Part shown: positions 25,371-37,736 of the stretch, one piece after another
Numbering within the stretch: the first letter of the stretch is position 1
How the letters are laid out: every line of letters starts with the position of its first letter
Notes under the pieces: model-generated
Databases searched by the model: none
What the model was told of the DNA's origin: nothing
The model's input: only the letters and a program-made list of their open reading frames with translations
Translations under genes and position numbers: made by a program
Origin: Rhytidiadelphus loreus
Taxonomy: Eukaryota; Streptophyta; Bryopsida; Hypnales; Hylocomiaceae
Assembly (NCBI GenBank): GCA_947034895.1
Contig: OX344762.1
Location: 25,772,760 to 25,836,759 of the forward strand
Direction: 5' to 3'
Length of the DNA stretch: 64,000 bases

Positions 25371-26794
25371 GATGAATAGTTTGTAGGCATAGGAAGTCAT
25401 TAGGAGTTTTTTGATTTCGTAGGTTATTTTCTTAACTTTAAAAAGGGTGAAAAAAATATGGAAAAAAGAAGATTGTAAGGAGTTGTAGAAGTTGATAGTT
25501 TTTCTTAGATATGTCTAAAAAAATATAATAAAAAAATTTTAGAAAAAAATAGGTGGAAAGGATGAAATAAATTTAGTTTTTAGATTATTTTAGTTCATTG
25601 TTTTGATCTTTTTTATATTATTTTAGAATTTGATGTTATGGATGTTGTACAATATAATATATTTCTATTTCTATTTCTTGTATTGTATTGTGTATTTTGT
25701 AAGTTCTTCATTGTGATTCCATTGTTCATCACGTTTGTTTTGGAACGCTAGGGGTACTAATGTTTTCTATACTGACAGAATAATTATGAACTTCTCTATC
25801 TAAGCATATGTCAAATTCTTTACTTTGACATTGTAGTTTTTTGTAAGGCTAGGTGTACAAATGTATTCTATGATAGAAGATTTCAAAGTTCTCTACCTCA
25901 CCATATGTCAAATTATTTACTTAGATATTTTAGCTAAGTATTATTATAAATGGTTCAAGTTCAAGTCCTAAAACCTCCCTTTCAACGTCCTTCACTACTA
26001 TTTCTTTTCCCCAATTTATTATACTTGCAAAAATTCCTCATTCTTTTGGCATCTTATGGTTTCAATTTATTGAATTGTCTCAATTTAATGAACTCTTCTA
26101 TATACTAAATTTAGAAAGATGATTAAAATGAGAATCCCTTTAATGAATATGGCCTTGGGTCACTCTTAACATCATATTCATTATTTTGGGAGTTTTCCAA
26201 TGAAATGGGAGTTGAAGGGGAAGGGTTAGGTTGAAAAATTGATGGATTTATTCATCAAAATAGGTGAAATTCAATACAATCACAGCCGAAGCACGTACGA
26301 AGTTTGAATGTCCGTACACGAAGTAATTACATATAGTTTGCAAAATAAGTAGTTACATGTATTTAGCAAGAATGATTTCTACAATTTGAAATTCCTAGTG
26401 CTATGTAAAACTTGACTTCTTATCATTGCTACAAAATAGCAGAGTTGTATGAGCCTTGTATTCTATATCACTGAATAGTATATGAGTTTCACATCGGAAT
26501 TGTACATCACTCTATATGTCATCCACCTCACTCACAATCCAATGTCCTCCATGGCCTTCAATCTAGGTACTAGGAGTGCGACCTACTCTTCAAAATCATC
26601 AATGCCTTCAATATCTCAGGCCCTCGGCTGTATCCATTGTTATTAGAGGATCTTTGGTGTAGAAACTCTCGCCGTTGCTTCTTCAAGGACCTTTGCTCCG
26701 CAACATCCCAAGGACGACGAGGGGAATAACTATGAAGTTGTCCATCATGAGTCTTGCATTTACGGTCTGCTACAGCAAGGACATTGCTTTTGGG
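25371..26794. other. Intergenic, no gene recognised
   Basis: AT-rich spacer between the DUF7869 pseudogene and the 3' end of the minus-strand FCP1-like gene. It presumably contains that gene's 3' UTR near 26.3-26.8 kb. Confidence 0.45.
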
Positions 26795-29700
26795 TCAAGG
26801 AGGCAACGAGCCCTTAGATGCCATATGCCGCTCTTTAAAAGGAAGTTTTGTAGGTTGTGTCTCATTGACATGAATGACGGACTTAGCGACGTTCTGGCCA
26901 TCTCCCTACACAACAACATGAGATCATAAGTTTACCATGCCAATAACGTAATATGCGTACTATTGAAAGAAATGCTACATTTGTGAAAGAACGCCATACC
27001 TGATCGACCGCGTCCACCACCATATCAACACCGTACAACTTCCTTTGGGTCACAGGGTTCATCCCATTACGATCCGCAGCTGAAGGGGAATGCATACGGC
27101 TTTTTAAAGGTGAAGGTGAGCTAACAGGAATGGAGCACTTCCCCCCATTCGACGGACTATCCACAACACCATCATCAACATGCATGATTGAGAAGTCCAT
27201 GGTCGATTGGGCCGTGGCTGCGGAATACATGATGTGCCCCAACACGCCTTCCGATATGTCAAACTGTCCATAGTCAGAGAACGAATCAGCAGAGGCAGCA
27301 CACGTGTATGTACACTGAATTTCACTGACTGTAGTAGCACGCAAACCCTAGGAACAAACAGAGTTCGGGAAAATTGTCAATCTCCGGCAGGTCGCAATGG
27401 ATTGGACCATGACATCATCCGATCCTCTATAAGCAAAGATGTGCCCACACAAGAGAATGCATTTATACAACAAGAAGAGATCATCCGAGTTAATTGGAAA
27501 TCATCCTCTGTTCACAAATCATCCAAAGTCTGGGGATCCTCTCTCGGGGGAGGAGGACATGGAAGGAACCACATATCCTCTTTCTTAATGTCCTTGCGCT
27601 CCGACCCTCCTGTCATCCACGGATTCACGGGACAATCCGGATTATCTTCAATCCACTCTGCTCGCAGAGAACTGGAGACGTCTAATGCCTTTTGTAGTTC
27701 CTGGTACTGTGTCTGATCTGGTTCATCTATAAGGTGGAAGCGTCCCATTGGATTGTCTGAACAAAACCGATACAATTCCTTGCGATAATCGAAGTGCAGT
27801 TTTTTAATCCAAGGAAGAAAGTGGTCAATGAGAAGCCCTTCCCTGGCACCCCATCCTTCAAACGACCACGACTCAAAAAGCACCACATTCCTTGGATCAT
27901 TCATGAAGTGTTTTTCAGGGATATCGTCGACTATCAGAGTATTATCTTTGGTGAGGACGGTGTTCTTAATATTGAACAACTTCTCCAACGGCTTCACCCA
28001 TAGGTCTTTTGTTGCCCCCCTCACTCTGTAATTTACAAGCCTCCCGTTCCTGGATCTTTCTTTCAAGACATTGCATTGCTCCTATCCGAGAATACACACC
28101 GGCGGATCCATTCGAAAGAAGAGGAAATGACATACAAGTAGGGTGTACGACCGGTTCATGGAGCTCCACACCATGACGTTCGCGATCGAAGATAACTCTT
28201 GCAGGAAAGTCTTCAGGTGGGAGCGCGCAACGACCCTCCCCAAAGGCAAGACGTTTTTCTCTAGCATTTTCTCATTGGGAGTGCACAATCTCTTCTCACT
28301 TATGTGATATCTCACATCGTCACAGAAGCAGAGGAGGCCATTTAGATCCAGGATCACATTAAGCCACTTTCCTATGGACCTGGACTTGAATGGTGCAGGA
28401 ACCTGGTCCCCCTCCCCATCTACAGGAATCGTTCTCTGATTGCTAACCTGACCATGATATAACGCCAAATTTTTGGAGTGTTAATTAAGTGCAGCGGCCC
28501 GTGCTGGTTCAAAACTGAAGGCGCTATGGACGAAGGGGATACAAACACGTGAGACAGTGGAACGAGAATTCAACAACAAACTGAGTTTGGTAAGGAAGTT
28601 CACCACAGCGTCCGATGGCGTCTTCACAGGAATTACATCGGTTGATACATCCTCGTCCTTCTGAAGTGTCTCCGTGTAATTGTTGACATCAACATCTCCC
28701 TCAATTTCATCAGGCAAACTAGGACCTTCCCATTCCGCATCAGGTTCTCGCAGCTCCTCCATTTCCAGAACCTCTTTGTCAGGAATTTCTTCATCCACGT
28801 TAAGTTCCTGATTCAAATCTACCTCATCCCGCTTCACCTCTGGCTCTCTGGACTCTCAAACTCTGGTAGAGCTTCGTCATTGGGTTCGGTATCTGTTTTT
28901 ACACTCACATCCTCTACATCCCCGCCCACGTTTGGAATAGTCTCTTCAAGCGACACAAAGTCTAGAGGAAAATGGTCCGGTGTATCTAGCAACAACGAGA
29001 CAGAACGCACGGGACTAATTTGTGATGCAGGGTTACCAACATCCAATGAGATGTTGGGAAGGATTGGTTCCACGACAAAGTGTTCTGCAAAATAAAACGA
29101 TGAACACCAAAACATACAGTAAGGCAAATGATATATTACACTATCTCAAAAGAGATATAGTTTTACATATGAAGAACCTAATATCTAGCCTGACCTTTCC
29201 CCCCTCCGAAACTGCCTCCTAGGAAAAAATTGAATGCAACGGAATGCAATTCAACTCGTATCGAGTTGAAATACAGTCTGAAAGAGTCACAGGGAACAAC
29301 CTGGAGGATCACCAGTCACAGGGTCCTGTGACTGCTCGGACTGTACTTCCTCCGCTGCAGTCTCTTCATCTGGAAACTCATCCACGTCAGTCTCCTCGGT
29401 CGGATTGACATCCTCTTCATTTCCCTCCTCCTCATATTCATCCGCATCAGCCTCCTCGGGCTGTACTTCCCTCGTTGCATTACCCTCTGTGGGCGCTTAA
29501 TTACCCACCCTTGGTAATTAATCGGACACAACCAGGTTCTAGGGGTTAACTAAATTCTAACCTAACGGGTGACTAAGCGTCGGTCCATTGTGCCTTCCAA
29601 GCAATGGATCTTCTTCACTAAGTTCCTAGTTTCCGCAGGTGACAATGGAGTTGCCCCCAATTGGCGAGGGAATAGTTCGGGCTCACCGTCCCCTAACGGC

Positions 29701-29824
29701 AGCCTATGCGAACTACCACCGAATCTATCCTAATCTATGGGAATCTGAGGCTAATTGACCTTTCCTAAGACTGAGGAGGGATTACCTAAGTCCCTTCCAT
29801 GGTTTCTTGAGTTGATTGGATCTT

Positions 29825-30310
29825 TTCCTAATCTAAGTTATCCTTTTCCCTAATTTAATCTTCTAATTTAATTTATCTTTTCTCTAATTTAATCTTTTAA
29901 TTTAATTGATCTAATTTATCTTTTATCTAATTTATCTCCTAATTTAATTTCTTAATTGAATTTATCTTTGTTCCTAATTTAATCTTCTAATTGAATTTAT
30001 CTTTATCTCCTGATTTAATTTCTTAATTTAATTTATCTTTTTTTTTTCTAATTTAATCTTCTAATTTAATTGATCTTTTATCTAATTTATCTCCTAATTT
30101 AATCTTCTAATTTAATTTATCTTTTATCTAATTTAATCTTCTAATTTAATTGATCTTTTATCTAATTTATCTCCTAATTTAATCTTCTAATTTAATTGAT
30201 CTTTTATCTAATTTATCTCCTAATTTAATCTTCTAATTTAATTGATCTTTTATCTAATTTATTCTCCTAATTTAATCTTCTAATTTAATTTATCTTTTAT
30301 CTAATTTTTT
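29825..30310. repeat. AT-rich minisatellite in the solo LTR
   Basis: Repeats of CTAATTTAATCTTCTAATTT, AATTGATCTTTTATC and CTAATTTATCTC form imperfect units of about 46 bp. Non-coding. Confidence 0.8.
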
Positions 30311-31267
30311 TATTACCTAAGGCAAGGTCCGTTTTGCTAAATTAACCCGAGCTCCTAATTGGATTATTTTGTCTTAATCTAGTGTTCGCTTCTTGGTTGA
30401 GTGCTAACCTTAACGGTTACTAATTCCTAATCCTATCCTACCCTAGTCTAATTTGGTTGCTCTTATGGTCAACTTCTATGTATGAGATGGGTTTGGATAC
30501 TTCTAGTCCTATCAATAAACTTCTATGTCTAAACTTAAGGCCCACCTCTAATCCCTCTTTGCTAATCAAAATTATTCACTACCTAACAGAGTCTAGCGTA
30601 AACTAGAAGGGAACAAAACACCGGGGATCTGTTTAATCACTCACCTGATCGTCGTTAGCATGCGCGGCATTCTCCTCCATACCTCCAGCCGTGTGCTCGT
30701 ATTCCATAGTGGACAAGTATTTTGAAGTGGTCAAATGCCTACAGCTTAGTGGTGGAAACTGTTACACTCTAGTACCCTACGGCACTCTCTCCCCTTCTTA
30801 TCTCCCCCTTTTCTTTTGCCTTGGTACTATTCCCACCAACCCCTTAATAGGGGTCTTACGCTATGACGCTAACTACTTGCAAATTCAACCCTCCCTCTTA
30901 CGTTGTCATCTTTGCGTCATTCTAATCTCCCTTCTAATGGCCGTGAAAAGCTTTGGGGATTCCCGTGCACTCTAATCGAAGTAACTATGGATTGTCTCTC
31001 TCCTTCTCACTCCTATTTCAACATCTCTTCCTAATCTCCTACCATTCTTGTTTTGTCGTTTTGGTGGTAATGAGAGAGTGAGAGGTGCGTGTTTTGCAGG
31101 TGTGGCCGTGGAGATGTCGCCTCTATTCCTTCCTCCCCCTTTTCCTTGTTGACCTTACGGGCCTTAGCTTCCTCCTAAGTCTCTCCTAATCCCAACTTTT
31201 AGTCATTCCCCCCCCCCCTAATTGCGGTTATGGGCTGGGTTTTGTTGTGGGCTACTCCCTTTCCCAA

Positions 31268-31575
31268 GCCCTGGACTCCCTGGACTCCCTGGACTCCCTG
31301 GACCCCCCCTCCCACAGTGACCTCCCCTCCACAGCGACCTTCCCTCCCACAGCGACCTCCCCTCCCGCAGCGACCTCCCCTCCCACAGCGATTCCCCCCC
31401 CCCCAGTCCCGACACCCCAGATCCGGACTCCCCAGTACCCGACTCCTCAGTACCCGGACTCCCCGCTACCCGACTCCCCAGTACCCGGACTCCCCAGTGC
31501 CTGCAGCCCCAGTACCCGCAGCCCTAGTCTCGACTCCCCAGTCCCGACGCCCCAGTCCCGACTCCCCAGTGCCCG
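31268..31575. repeat. C-rich short repeats in the solo LTR
   Basis: CCCTGGACT repeated four times, then CTCCC-ACAGCGACC repeats, then CCCAGTACCCGGACT variants. The plus-strand Pro/Thr/Ser-rich frames across it are products of the repeats. Confidence 0.8.
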
Positions 31576-32474
31576 GCGACCCTGACTGGCTGGTGTTTTT
31601 AGGGTGCTGGCTGGTGTTTTGAGGGTGCTGGCTGGGTTTTTTAGGGAGCTGGCTGGTGTTTTGAAGGTGCTGGCTGGTGTTTTAAGGGCTTGGCTAACTT
31701 TGTTTCTTGGGGGTGGTCTTCCCTAGGACTAGACTTTCTTTTCTAAAAGGAACGGGTTTTTTGTTGTCAAAGCAAAGGAAAAAAGACTTCACTACTTCTA
31801 ACTGGGTCCATGGGCCTGTCAACCACAAAAAAAAAGGAAAATAAACACACTTGTCTTGGGGGCTAAACTTTGGGCTTTCCCAAGAAGGTCTTGGGAACTA
31901 AACTTTGGAACTAAAGTACGTAGGAGGTCAAAGCTTCGCCGTAAGGTTGGTTTTGACACCAACTCTAAGACTTGCAATGTCCCTAAGTTCAAAGCTCCGC
32001 CGTCTGGGCCTATTTTGACATACACTCTAAGACTGGGGTAAGTTGTAAGTTCAAAGCTTCGCTGCCTCACGGGTGGTGGGGTCCACACACAAACAACATG
32101 GAAGGGGTGACTATGGTCAGGGTGTACACACGAGGCAACCGTACCCACAAGGTAAGCATAAACCAGACAACACTTTACACACTAAAGGCCCCCCAAAGCG
32201 GCATCGCCAAGGTACGGTGGGGGGTAACTTTAGGATTAGTCCAAGATGCACAAAAAGCAAGTGAAACCCTCTTGACTGGCAACAAGTACAAGGTAAGATG
32301 GAAAGACCTCGAAGGACCTTCAAAGAGCTTGAGATAGAACAACAAAGGGAGCCAAAAGTGCTCCGAAAACACCGTAGAGGTTTCTTGGCTTGAAACGCCA
32401 AAAATTCCAAGATAACTTGGACCCACGGACCCAAAACAAGTATTGGGGGTGTTTTGGGAGAGAGAAGGGCCCCC

Positions 32475-32482
32475 TTTTATAG
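32475..32482 (-). promoter_or_regulatory. Candidate TATA box of the long LTR
   Basis: CTATAAAA on the minus strand, followed by GGGGGCCC and a CT-rich stretch, in the transcriptional sense of the element. It lies in the segment missing from the short LTRs. Confidence 0.5.
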
Positions 32483-34055
32483 GTTTCCAAGGGCCCACTC
32501 CCCCCCTCGACGAGTAACCTCATCCATCCGGATTTTCATCCAAATTTGAGATTTTCACCTAATTTTGGGTTTTACGCTGGTCCTAGTCTCTAACTTTTGG
32601 AGTTTAGCTCGGAATTGCAAATGGATTGCGCCAATGGCTTCAGAATGCCATTTTTAGCCTAAGGGACACCCTACCCCCTATTTCTATCACAAAAAACCCA
32701 TCGGAAACTAGTGCCAATTGGAGCTAATTAAAAGGGTAAAAACCTAACTTTTGGGGTTTACCTCTTTTGGCCTGGGTAACTAGCTAGGGTTGTTGGGGAG
32801 GCTCTAGGGAGTAAGAAAAGTCTCCTTGATGTCTTCGTTCCGACTTCGTACGCTCCCGGGACGCCGGTCAACCCCGCAAAGATCCTGCCGTAAATATTAA
32901 TTGGGGGATGTTGTCAGTTTCGGCTGCTTCCCGCTATTGGAACACCATGAATTTTGTCGGGGCGCGTTATTAACATAAAAGATGCTAGTCTAATTTTTAG
33001 TGAGATTTTACCGCGGCCTGGGTATTTTTCATGAATTTCCCAACGTGGCCTTTGGCGGTTGACCGCTCGGAAAAAGATCCTTTGGAGATCAGAAAAAACC
33101 GAGACTTTTTGGGGAACCTCTCATGGAGTCCCCCAAGCCACGTGCCAAGTCTTAGGCTATTCTGGCACACAATTGGTGGCGTGGTGAAAACTGACTTCGG
33201 TTGAATCACCGGTAGTCAGGGAATCTTTCACATGTGAGGGAATCTTGGCGAATGGGTTTTGCCGTGGACATCCCGACATGCTCCAGATCCGAGAACACTA
33301 TCCGGCGGCTGTGGATTCCTCCATGCGGCCTGTCTGGGACAAGTAACACCTGCAAGCTAACAATTTGGATTCCTAATGTTTCGTCGGTGGAATGGGGAAA
33401 CTAGAACCTATCTTTGGAGATTTATGTGGAGACCTCCCCCACTCTCCTAAGACTTAATTTAGCCTATCATGGTCACATGCACTAGGTTTGGGCTATTTTG
33501 GATAAGTTCCCAGTAGCCCTATTGTTTCCCACTAATTACGGGTTCTAACCTATATACAAGTGGGTTTTATGGGTAATCTATGGATAAAAGGCTATTTATG
33601 ACCAAATGCTATACTAGTACGTGACATACCTATTTTGGTTCTACACTCTTTTTTGGGCTTTTTGTACTACTTTATGCCTTAATTTGTAATAAACTAAAAA
33701 AAAAGAAAACAATGAGTCCCAAGTGACGAATTTGGGGCTCACACCCTCCGCCTGATATTCTTCCGTTGTTGCCTCCTCGGGTTGTACTTCCCCCGCTGCA
33801 TTACCCTCAGCCTGAAATTTATCCACTTCAGTCTCCCCGTTTGGCTGTTCATGCGCTTCATTACCCACAGCCGAAGGAACACTAGACACGTCCCTCAAAT
33901 GCGATGGTGAGGTATCCAGAATCGGAGATGACTGGTGCGAGGCTTGTGCAGGGGTCGAAGCGGGGGTTAAATTGAGCGACGGATTCCACGAAGCTGATCC
34001 CGGATGCTGAGAACCGTATATCCAAGAAGTCCTAAACTCATTTGAAATGAAATTT

Positions 34056-34172
34056 ATGTACTTGTCTTTATAAAGGCTTCAAAGTTATGTACTTGTCTTT
34101 ATAAAGGCTTCAAAGTTATGTACTTGTCTTTAGAAAGACTTGAAAGTTATATACTTGTCTTTATAAAGGGCT
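34056..34172. repeat. 31-bp tandem repeat, 4 units
   Basis: Units of ATGTACTTGTCTTTATAAAG plus GCTTCAAAGTT start at 34056, 34087, 34118 and 34149. The array begins just upstream of the acceptor of the first recognised FCP1-like exon. Confidence 0.85.
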
Positions 34173-35152
34173 TCCCTCAAACGCATGTACTAAGTGCAAA
34201 ACTCTCTTGAAATTAAAGTTACCAACCTCTCTATAAAAACGGCCTCTTTGGAGCCCATTTAGTAAGTCCTACATTCTTTACCAAAACAAATTTAAGAAGA
34301 ACCTTTAAAAAAAGGCTTTTTCAAGTTCAATTAATAATTGAAGAACCCTCTTGAAACTGAAGTTCTGTACTAATTATTCAATAAAGGCTTAATGCAAAAG
34401 TCTGTTGAAATAAAAGTTTCCTACATATTTCCTACATAAAAGTTTTCTTCAAAAAAAGGCTTCTTCGGAGGCCACGTGTAAAATTTAGTAGTAACTATAA
34501 CAATTTCGTCCACTATATTTCAAAGAAATTGAACTATTCATGTCTTAAATAATTAAAACATTATCGTGTTGTATATAATTCTTCTAAAAGAGGCCTATTT
34601 TACATATAGAATTTAAGTGTTCAATATTCTCCCGCCCGCAACCCTGTTCACAAAAATTCATTTGATATTGACTGTGCTCCTATTGTAAGAAGTCAATTTT
34701 GATCACAGGTTTATAAAATTTGGATAGAAGATGTAAACATGCATCCTATAAGTGAAAATATAAAATTCATCCGCCCAAATTTTTTTTGGCTACCCTTGAA
34801 ATCTAAGCATCTGTAGGGCATCTTTTCATAACCATAAAATACACTTTTTTTTAGACAATGCATTAGAGTACTAGGCAATTTCGGACTTTTGGTCGAACTT
34901 CACCAATAACCTCTACTCTTTAGGAGTTCACAACATTGAACGTTTTAGAATTCATAATGAAACTATAATTACCCTAAAACACTCATTCAATATGTATGTG
35001 ATTATCAAATATGGCTATAAAAATTAAATTTCAAAAGACTATAAATTCTATTCTTGTACAATTCTATTTACAATTCATTTTTATTCTATTTACAATTCAT
35101 TTTTATAAATATGTACAATACAAGTACCATGGCACAGTCTTAGTCAACTACT
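34173..35152. other. Intergenic or intronic, no gene recognised
   Basis: AT-rich. Around 34690-34780 it resembles, in diverged form, the dispersed repeat at 58162 and 59153 (shared motif GTGAAAATATAAA). A missing 5' exon of the minus-strand FCP1-like gene could lie here; I see none. Confidence 0.4.
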
Positions 35153-36437
35153 CATGTATTGCACTTGGAGGGAAGGATTTAGAACTAGGAATATAATATC
35201 AATATGTTTTTTTTCTTCACTTTATATTTTTTTCATGAGTTTCTTGGTAATTGATGGAAGCTTCTTTGAGAACATTGCAAACCTTTGGAACATTTTATGT
35301 TCTCCAATGCTAATTTCAAAAACAAGACAAAAAGAAACTTCAACGTCATGCATTGCACTTGGCGGAAGGATTTAGAACTAGGAATATAGTATGAATATCT
35401 TTTTTTTTCTTTGCTTTATATTTTTTTCATGAGTTGCTTGGTAATTGATGGAAGCTTCTTTGAGAACATTGCAAACCTTTGGAACATTTTATGTTCTCCA
35501 ACGCTAATTTCAAAAACAAGACAAAAAGAAACTTCAACGTCATGCATTGCACTTGGCGGAGGGATTTAGAACTAGGAATATAGTATGAATATCTTTTTTT
35601 TTCTTTGCTTTATATTTTTTTCATGAGTTGCTTGGTAATTGATGGAAGCCTCTTTGAGAACATTGCAACCCTTTGGAACATTTTATGTTCTCCAATGCTA
35701 ATTTCAAAAACAAGACAAAAAGAAACTTCAACGTCATGCATTGCACTTGGCGGAGGGATTTAGAACTAGGAATATAGTATGAATATCTTTTTTTTTCTTT
35801 GCTTTATATTTTTTTCATGAGTTGCTTGGTAATTGATGGAAGCTTCTTTGAGAATATTGCAAACCTTTGGAACATTTTATGTTCTCCAATGCTAATTTCA
35901 AAAACAAGACAAAAAGAAACTTCAACGTCATGCATTGCACGTGGCGGAAGGATTTAGAACTAGGAATGTAGTATGAATATCTTTTTTTTTCTTCGCTTTA
36001 TATTTTTTTCATGAGTTGCTTGGTAATTGATGGAAGCCTCTTTGAGAACATTGCAACCCTTTGGAACATTTTATGTTCTCCAATGCTAATTTCAAAAACA
36101 AGACAAAAAGAAACTTCAACGTCATGCATTGCACTTGGCGAAAGGATTTAGAACTAGGAATATAGTATGAATATCTTTTTTTTTCTTTGCTTTATATTTT
36201 TTTCATGAGTTGCTTGGTAATTGATGGAAGCTTCTTTGAGAACATTGCAAACCTTTGGAACATTTTATGTTCTCCAACGCTAATTTCAAAAACAAGACAA
36301 AAAGAAACTTCAACGTCATGCATTGCACTTGGCGGAAAGATTTAGAACTAGGAATATAGTATGAATATCTTTTTTTTTCTTTGCTTTATATTTTTTCCAT
36401 GAGTTGCTTGGTAATTGATGGAAGCCTTTGGGCCATT
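35153..36437. repeat. 194-bp satellite, 7 tandem units
   Basis: Units start with CATGCATTGCACTTGGCGG (CATGTATTGCACTTGGAGG in the first) at 35153, 35347, 35541, 35735, 35929, 36123 and 36317: exactly 194 bp apart each time. Units 2-6 differ by only a few substitutions; unit 1 and the truncated unit 7 are more diverged. No coding frame runs through. Confidence 0.95.
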
Positions 36438-36723
36438 TTATACACTACAACACTAACTTGAAAATAAGACAAAAATGAACTTCAAGGTCAAGTAGGCACT
36501 TGGGGAAAAATTTAAAACTTGGACTTATTATTTTCTTTCTTCTTCTCGTTTGTTTGAAGTTGTCGGGCACATTTGCGCTCGCTTAGAACCATTTCTTTCT
36601 GTTCGATTAGACATCCACAAAGTATTACGGTCCAAATTATCAACAAATCGCCAGAATATGAACTTCACTTCAGGAGTTTATTGAGTTATTTATGGGCAGT
36701 GACATTAAACACTTGAATCCGGA

Positions 36724-36758
36724 ACCTAAACCCTATACCCTATACCCTAAACCCTAAA
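36724..36758. repeat. Short telomere-like tract
   Basis: About five 7-bp units of CCCTAAA / CCCTATA. Either a small interstitial telomeric motif or a promoter telo-box-like element; too short to decide. Confidence 0.6.
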
Positions 36759-37736
36759 TTGTAGACCTTGATTACTATTTGTAGACGTTGGAATTCATTC
36801 CATAAGTCCCTCATTTTTTGGTGGAAAGCGGTGAAAGGTATTGGAGAACATTGGAAAAGCAATACAGCAAATAATATTCCCTTCTAATTTCAACAACGCT
36901 GGAGAATTTGGTGACAGCAGGTTGGGAGTCCCTTACAATCAATCATGCTGCCACGCACAAAAATGACATAACGGCATCTTTGCTTTCCCTGAAGTCCCGG
37001 AAAGGGGAACACAGAATTAGGTCATCCTTTAATGCCAAAGAAGAATCCCTTCACTACAAGTTCGATTGTGTCCTTTTTCTAGAAAATTATACAATGATGA
37101 CAATAGCATGGTATTAATGTGCGTCGGATATTCTACACTCCCCAGAATACCAGTAGTCTGACAGCATTTTGAAATTCCTCCGAATCAGTCTCGCATTCTC
37201 GCTTCTTGCTTCCCGCCTTTCACCGCGCTGCTCTGCCATGCCAGTCTCCTCGTCGGCTAAGCATTTCATTAGTTTTTGCTTTTCGTTTTGGCTTGCTGTC
37301 TGTCTGCGTTCCGTTCTTTCTTTGACAGTTATTGCATTAAGGAATTTCAAGGTACAAATTACGGTAGCATGCTCTACGATTGATAACTTCTATATCTCTC
37401 AGGTTTTGCGTATGAAAAGACAGACTCTTCTATCTACTTTTCTATGTTTTCCCGAAACACTTGTTTACGTACTATTTTCTGTTGAGAGCACGCGCAATCA
37501 GAGGATTCATATTGTAATCATCCTATACGTTGTAATGTACTTTGCTGTCGTGCAACCAATTCCTTTTCCCGTCATAGTGATCTTCCCTTGCGTCAATGTC
37601 GACTTTCGCAGCTCATGTTGTTGATGGTTTCAATTGAATCAAGGTTTTCATAGCTCCGAAATAACCGCCGGAAATTACGGAATAATTTTTAAGATTGGTT
37701 CATTTCGCTTCAAGATGGTCTCTTCACTTGCGATTC
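36759..37736. other. Unassigned spacer with unexplained open frames
   Basis: A 151-codon plus frame (37169-37624) and a 78-codon minus frame (37350-37114) overlap here. Neither has a motif I recognise, and neither joins convincingly to the flanking genes by splice phase. Confidence 0.35.

Larger units (their letters stand above)
29488..33743 (-). mobile_element. Solo long LTR, 4,256 bp
   Basis: Read on the minus strand it starts TGTGAGCCCC and ends GCGCCCACA, the same ends as the 413-bp LTRs at 38973 and 52974. The target duplication CCCTC lies at 29483-29487 and 33744-33748. The first about 140 bp and last about 273 bp match the short LTRs; the 3,843 bp between are absent from them. No internal retroelement domain or second LTR is present, so this is best read as a solo LTR left by LTR-LTR recombination. 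Frame 31230-31622 inside it is repeat-derived. Confidence 0.85.
26795..34006 (-). pseudogene. FCP1-like (NLI-interacting-factor type) HAD gene, disrupted
   Basis: Exons in transcript order: 34006-33744 joined across a solo LTR to 29487-29301; 29084 to about 28500; 28435-28136; 28081-27512; probably 27347-27000 and 26905-26795 (stop TGA). The N-terminal exons are acidic (repeated EVQPEEA and EY motifs). The HAD/FCP1 domain spans the two exons at 28435-27600: motif I VILDLNGLL, motif II VWSSM, a Lys in DLWVKPLEK, and motif IV LIVDDIPEKHF. The second Asp of the usual DxD is Asn, as I recall for the plant DLNG subfamily, so phosphatase activity is doubtful. Damage: a 4.26-kb solo LTR in the acidic exon, and an 8-bp tandem duplication near 28838-28851 that shifts the frame. 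A TGA at 27512 precedes the last two exons; how they connect is unclear. The 5' exon was not found. Confidence 0.75.

Noticed and set aside
31230..31622. Proline-rich 130-codon frame
   Set aside because: Translation of C-rich short repeats inside a solo LTR; open in two frames, no domain.
29757..33603. The extra 3.8 kb of the long LTR as a separate transposon insertion
   Set aside because: GACC flanks could be a target duplication, but the segment has no terminal repeats and carries a TATA box in the LTR sense, so deletion from a long LTR fits better.
33641..33743. C-terminus of the minus frame 33898-33641
   Set aside because: These codons are LTR sequence read out of the acidic exon, not gene sequence.
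35153..36437. CRISPR-like regular repeats
   Set aside because: The 194-bp units are head-to-tail with no distinct spacers, in a eukaryotic context. It is a satellite.
36724..36758. True telomere or chromosome end
   Set aside because: Only about five imperfect units, with unique sequence on both sides.
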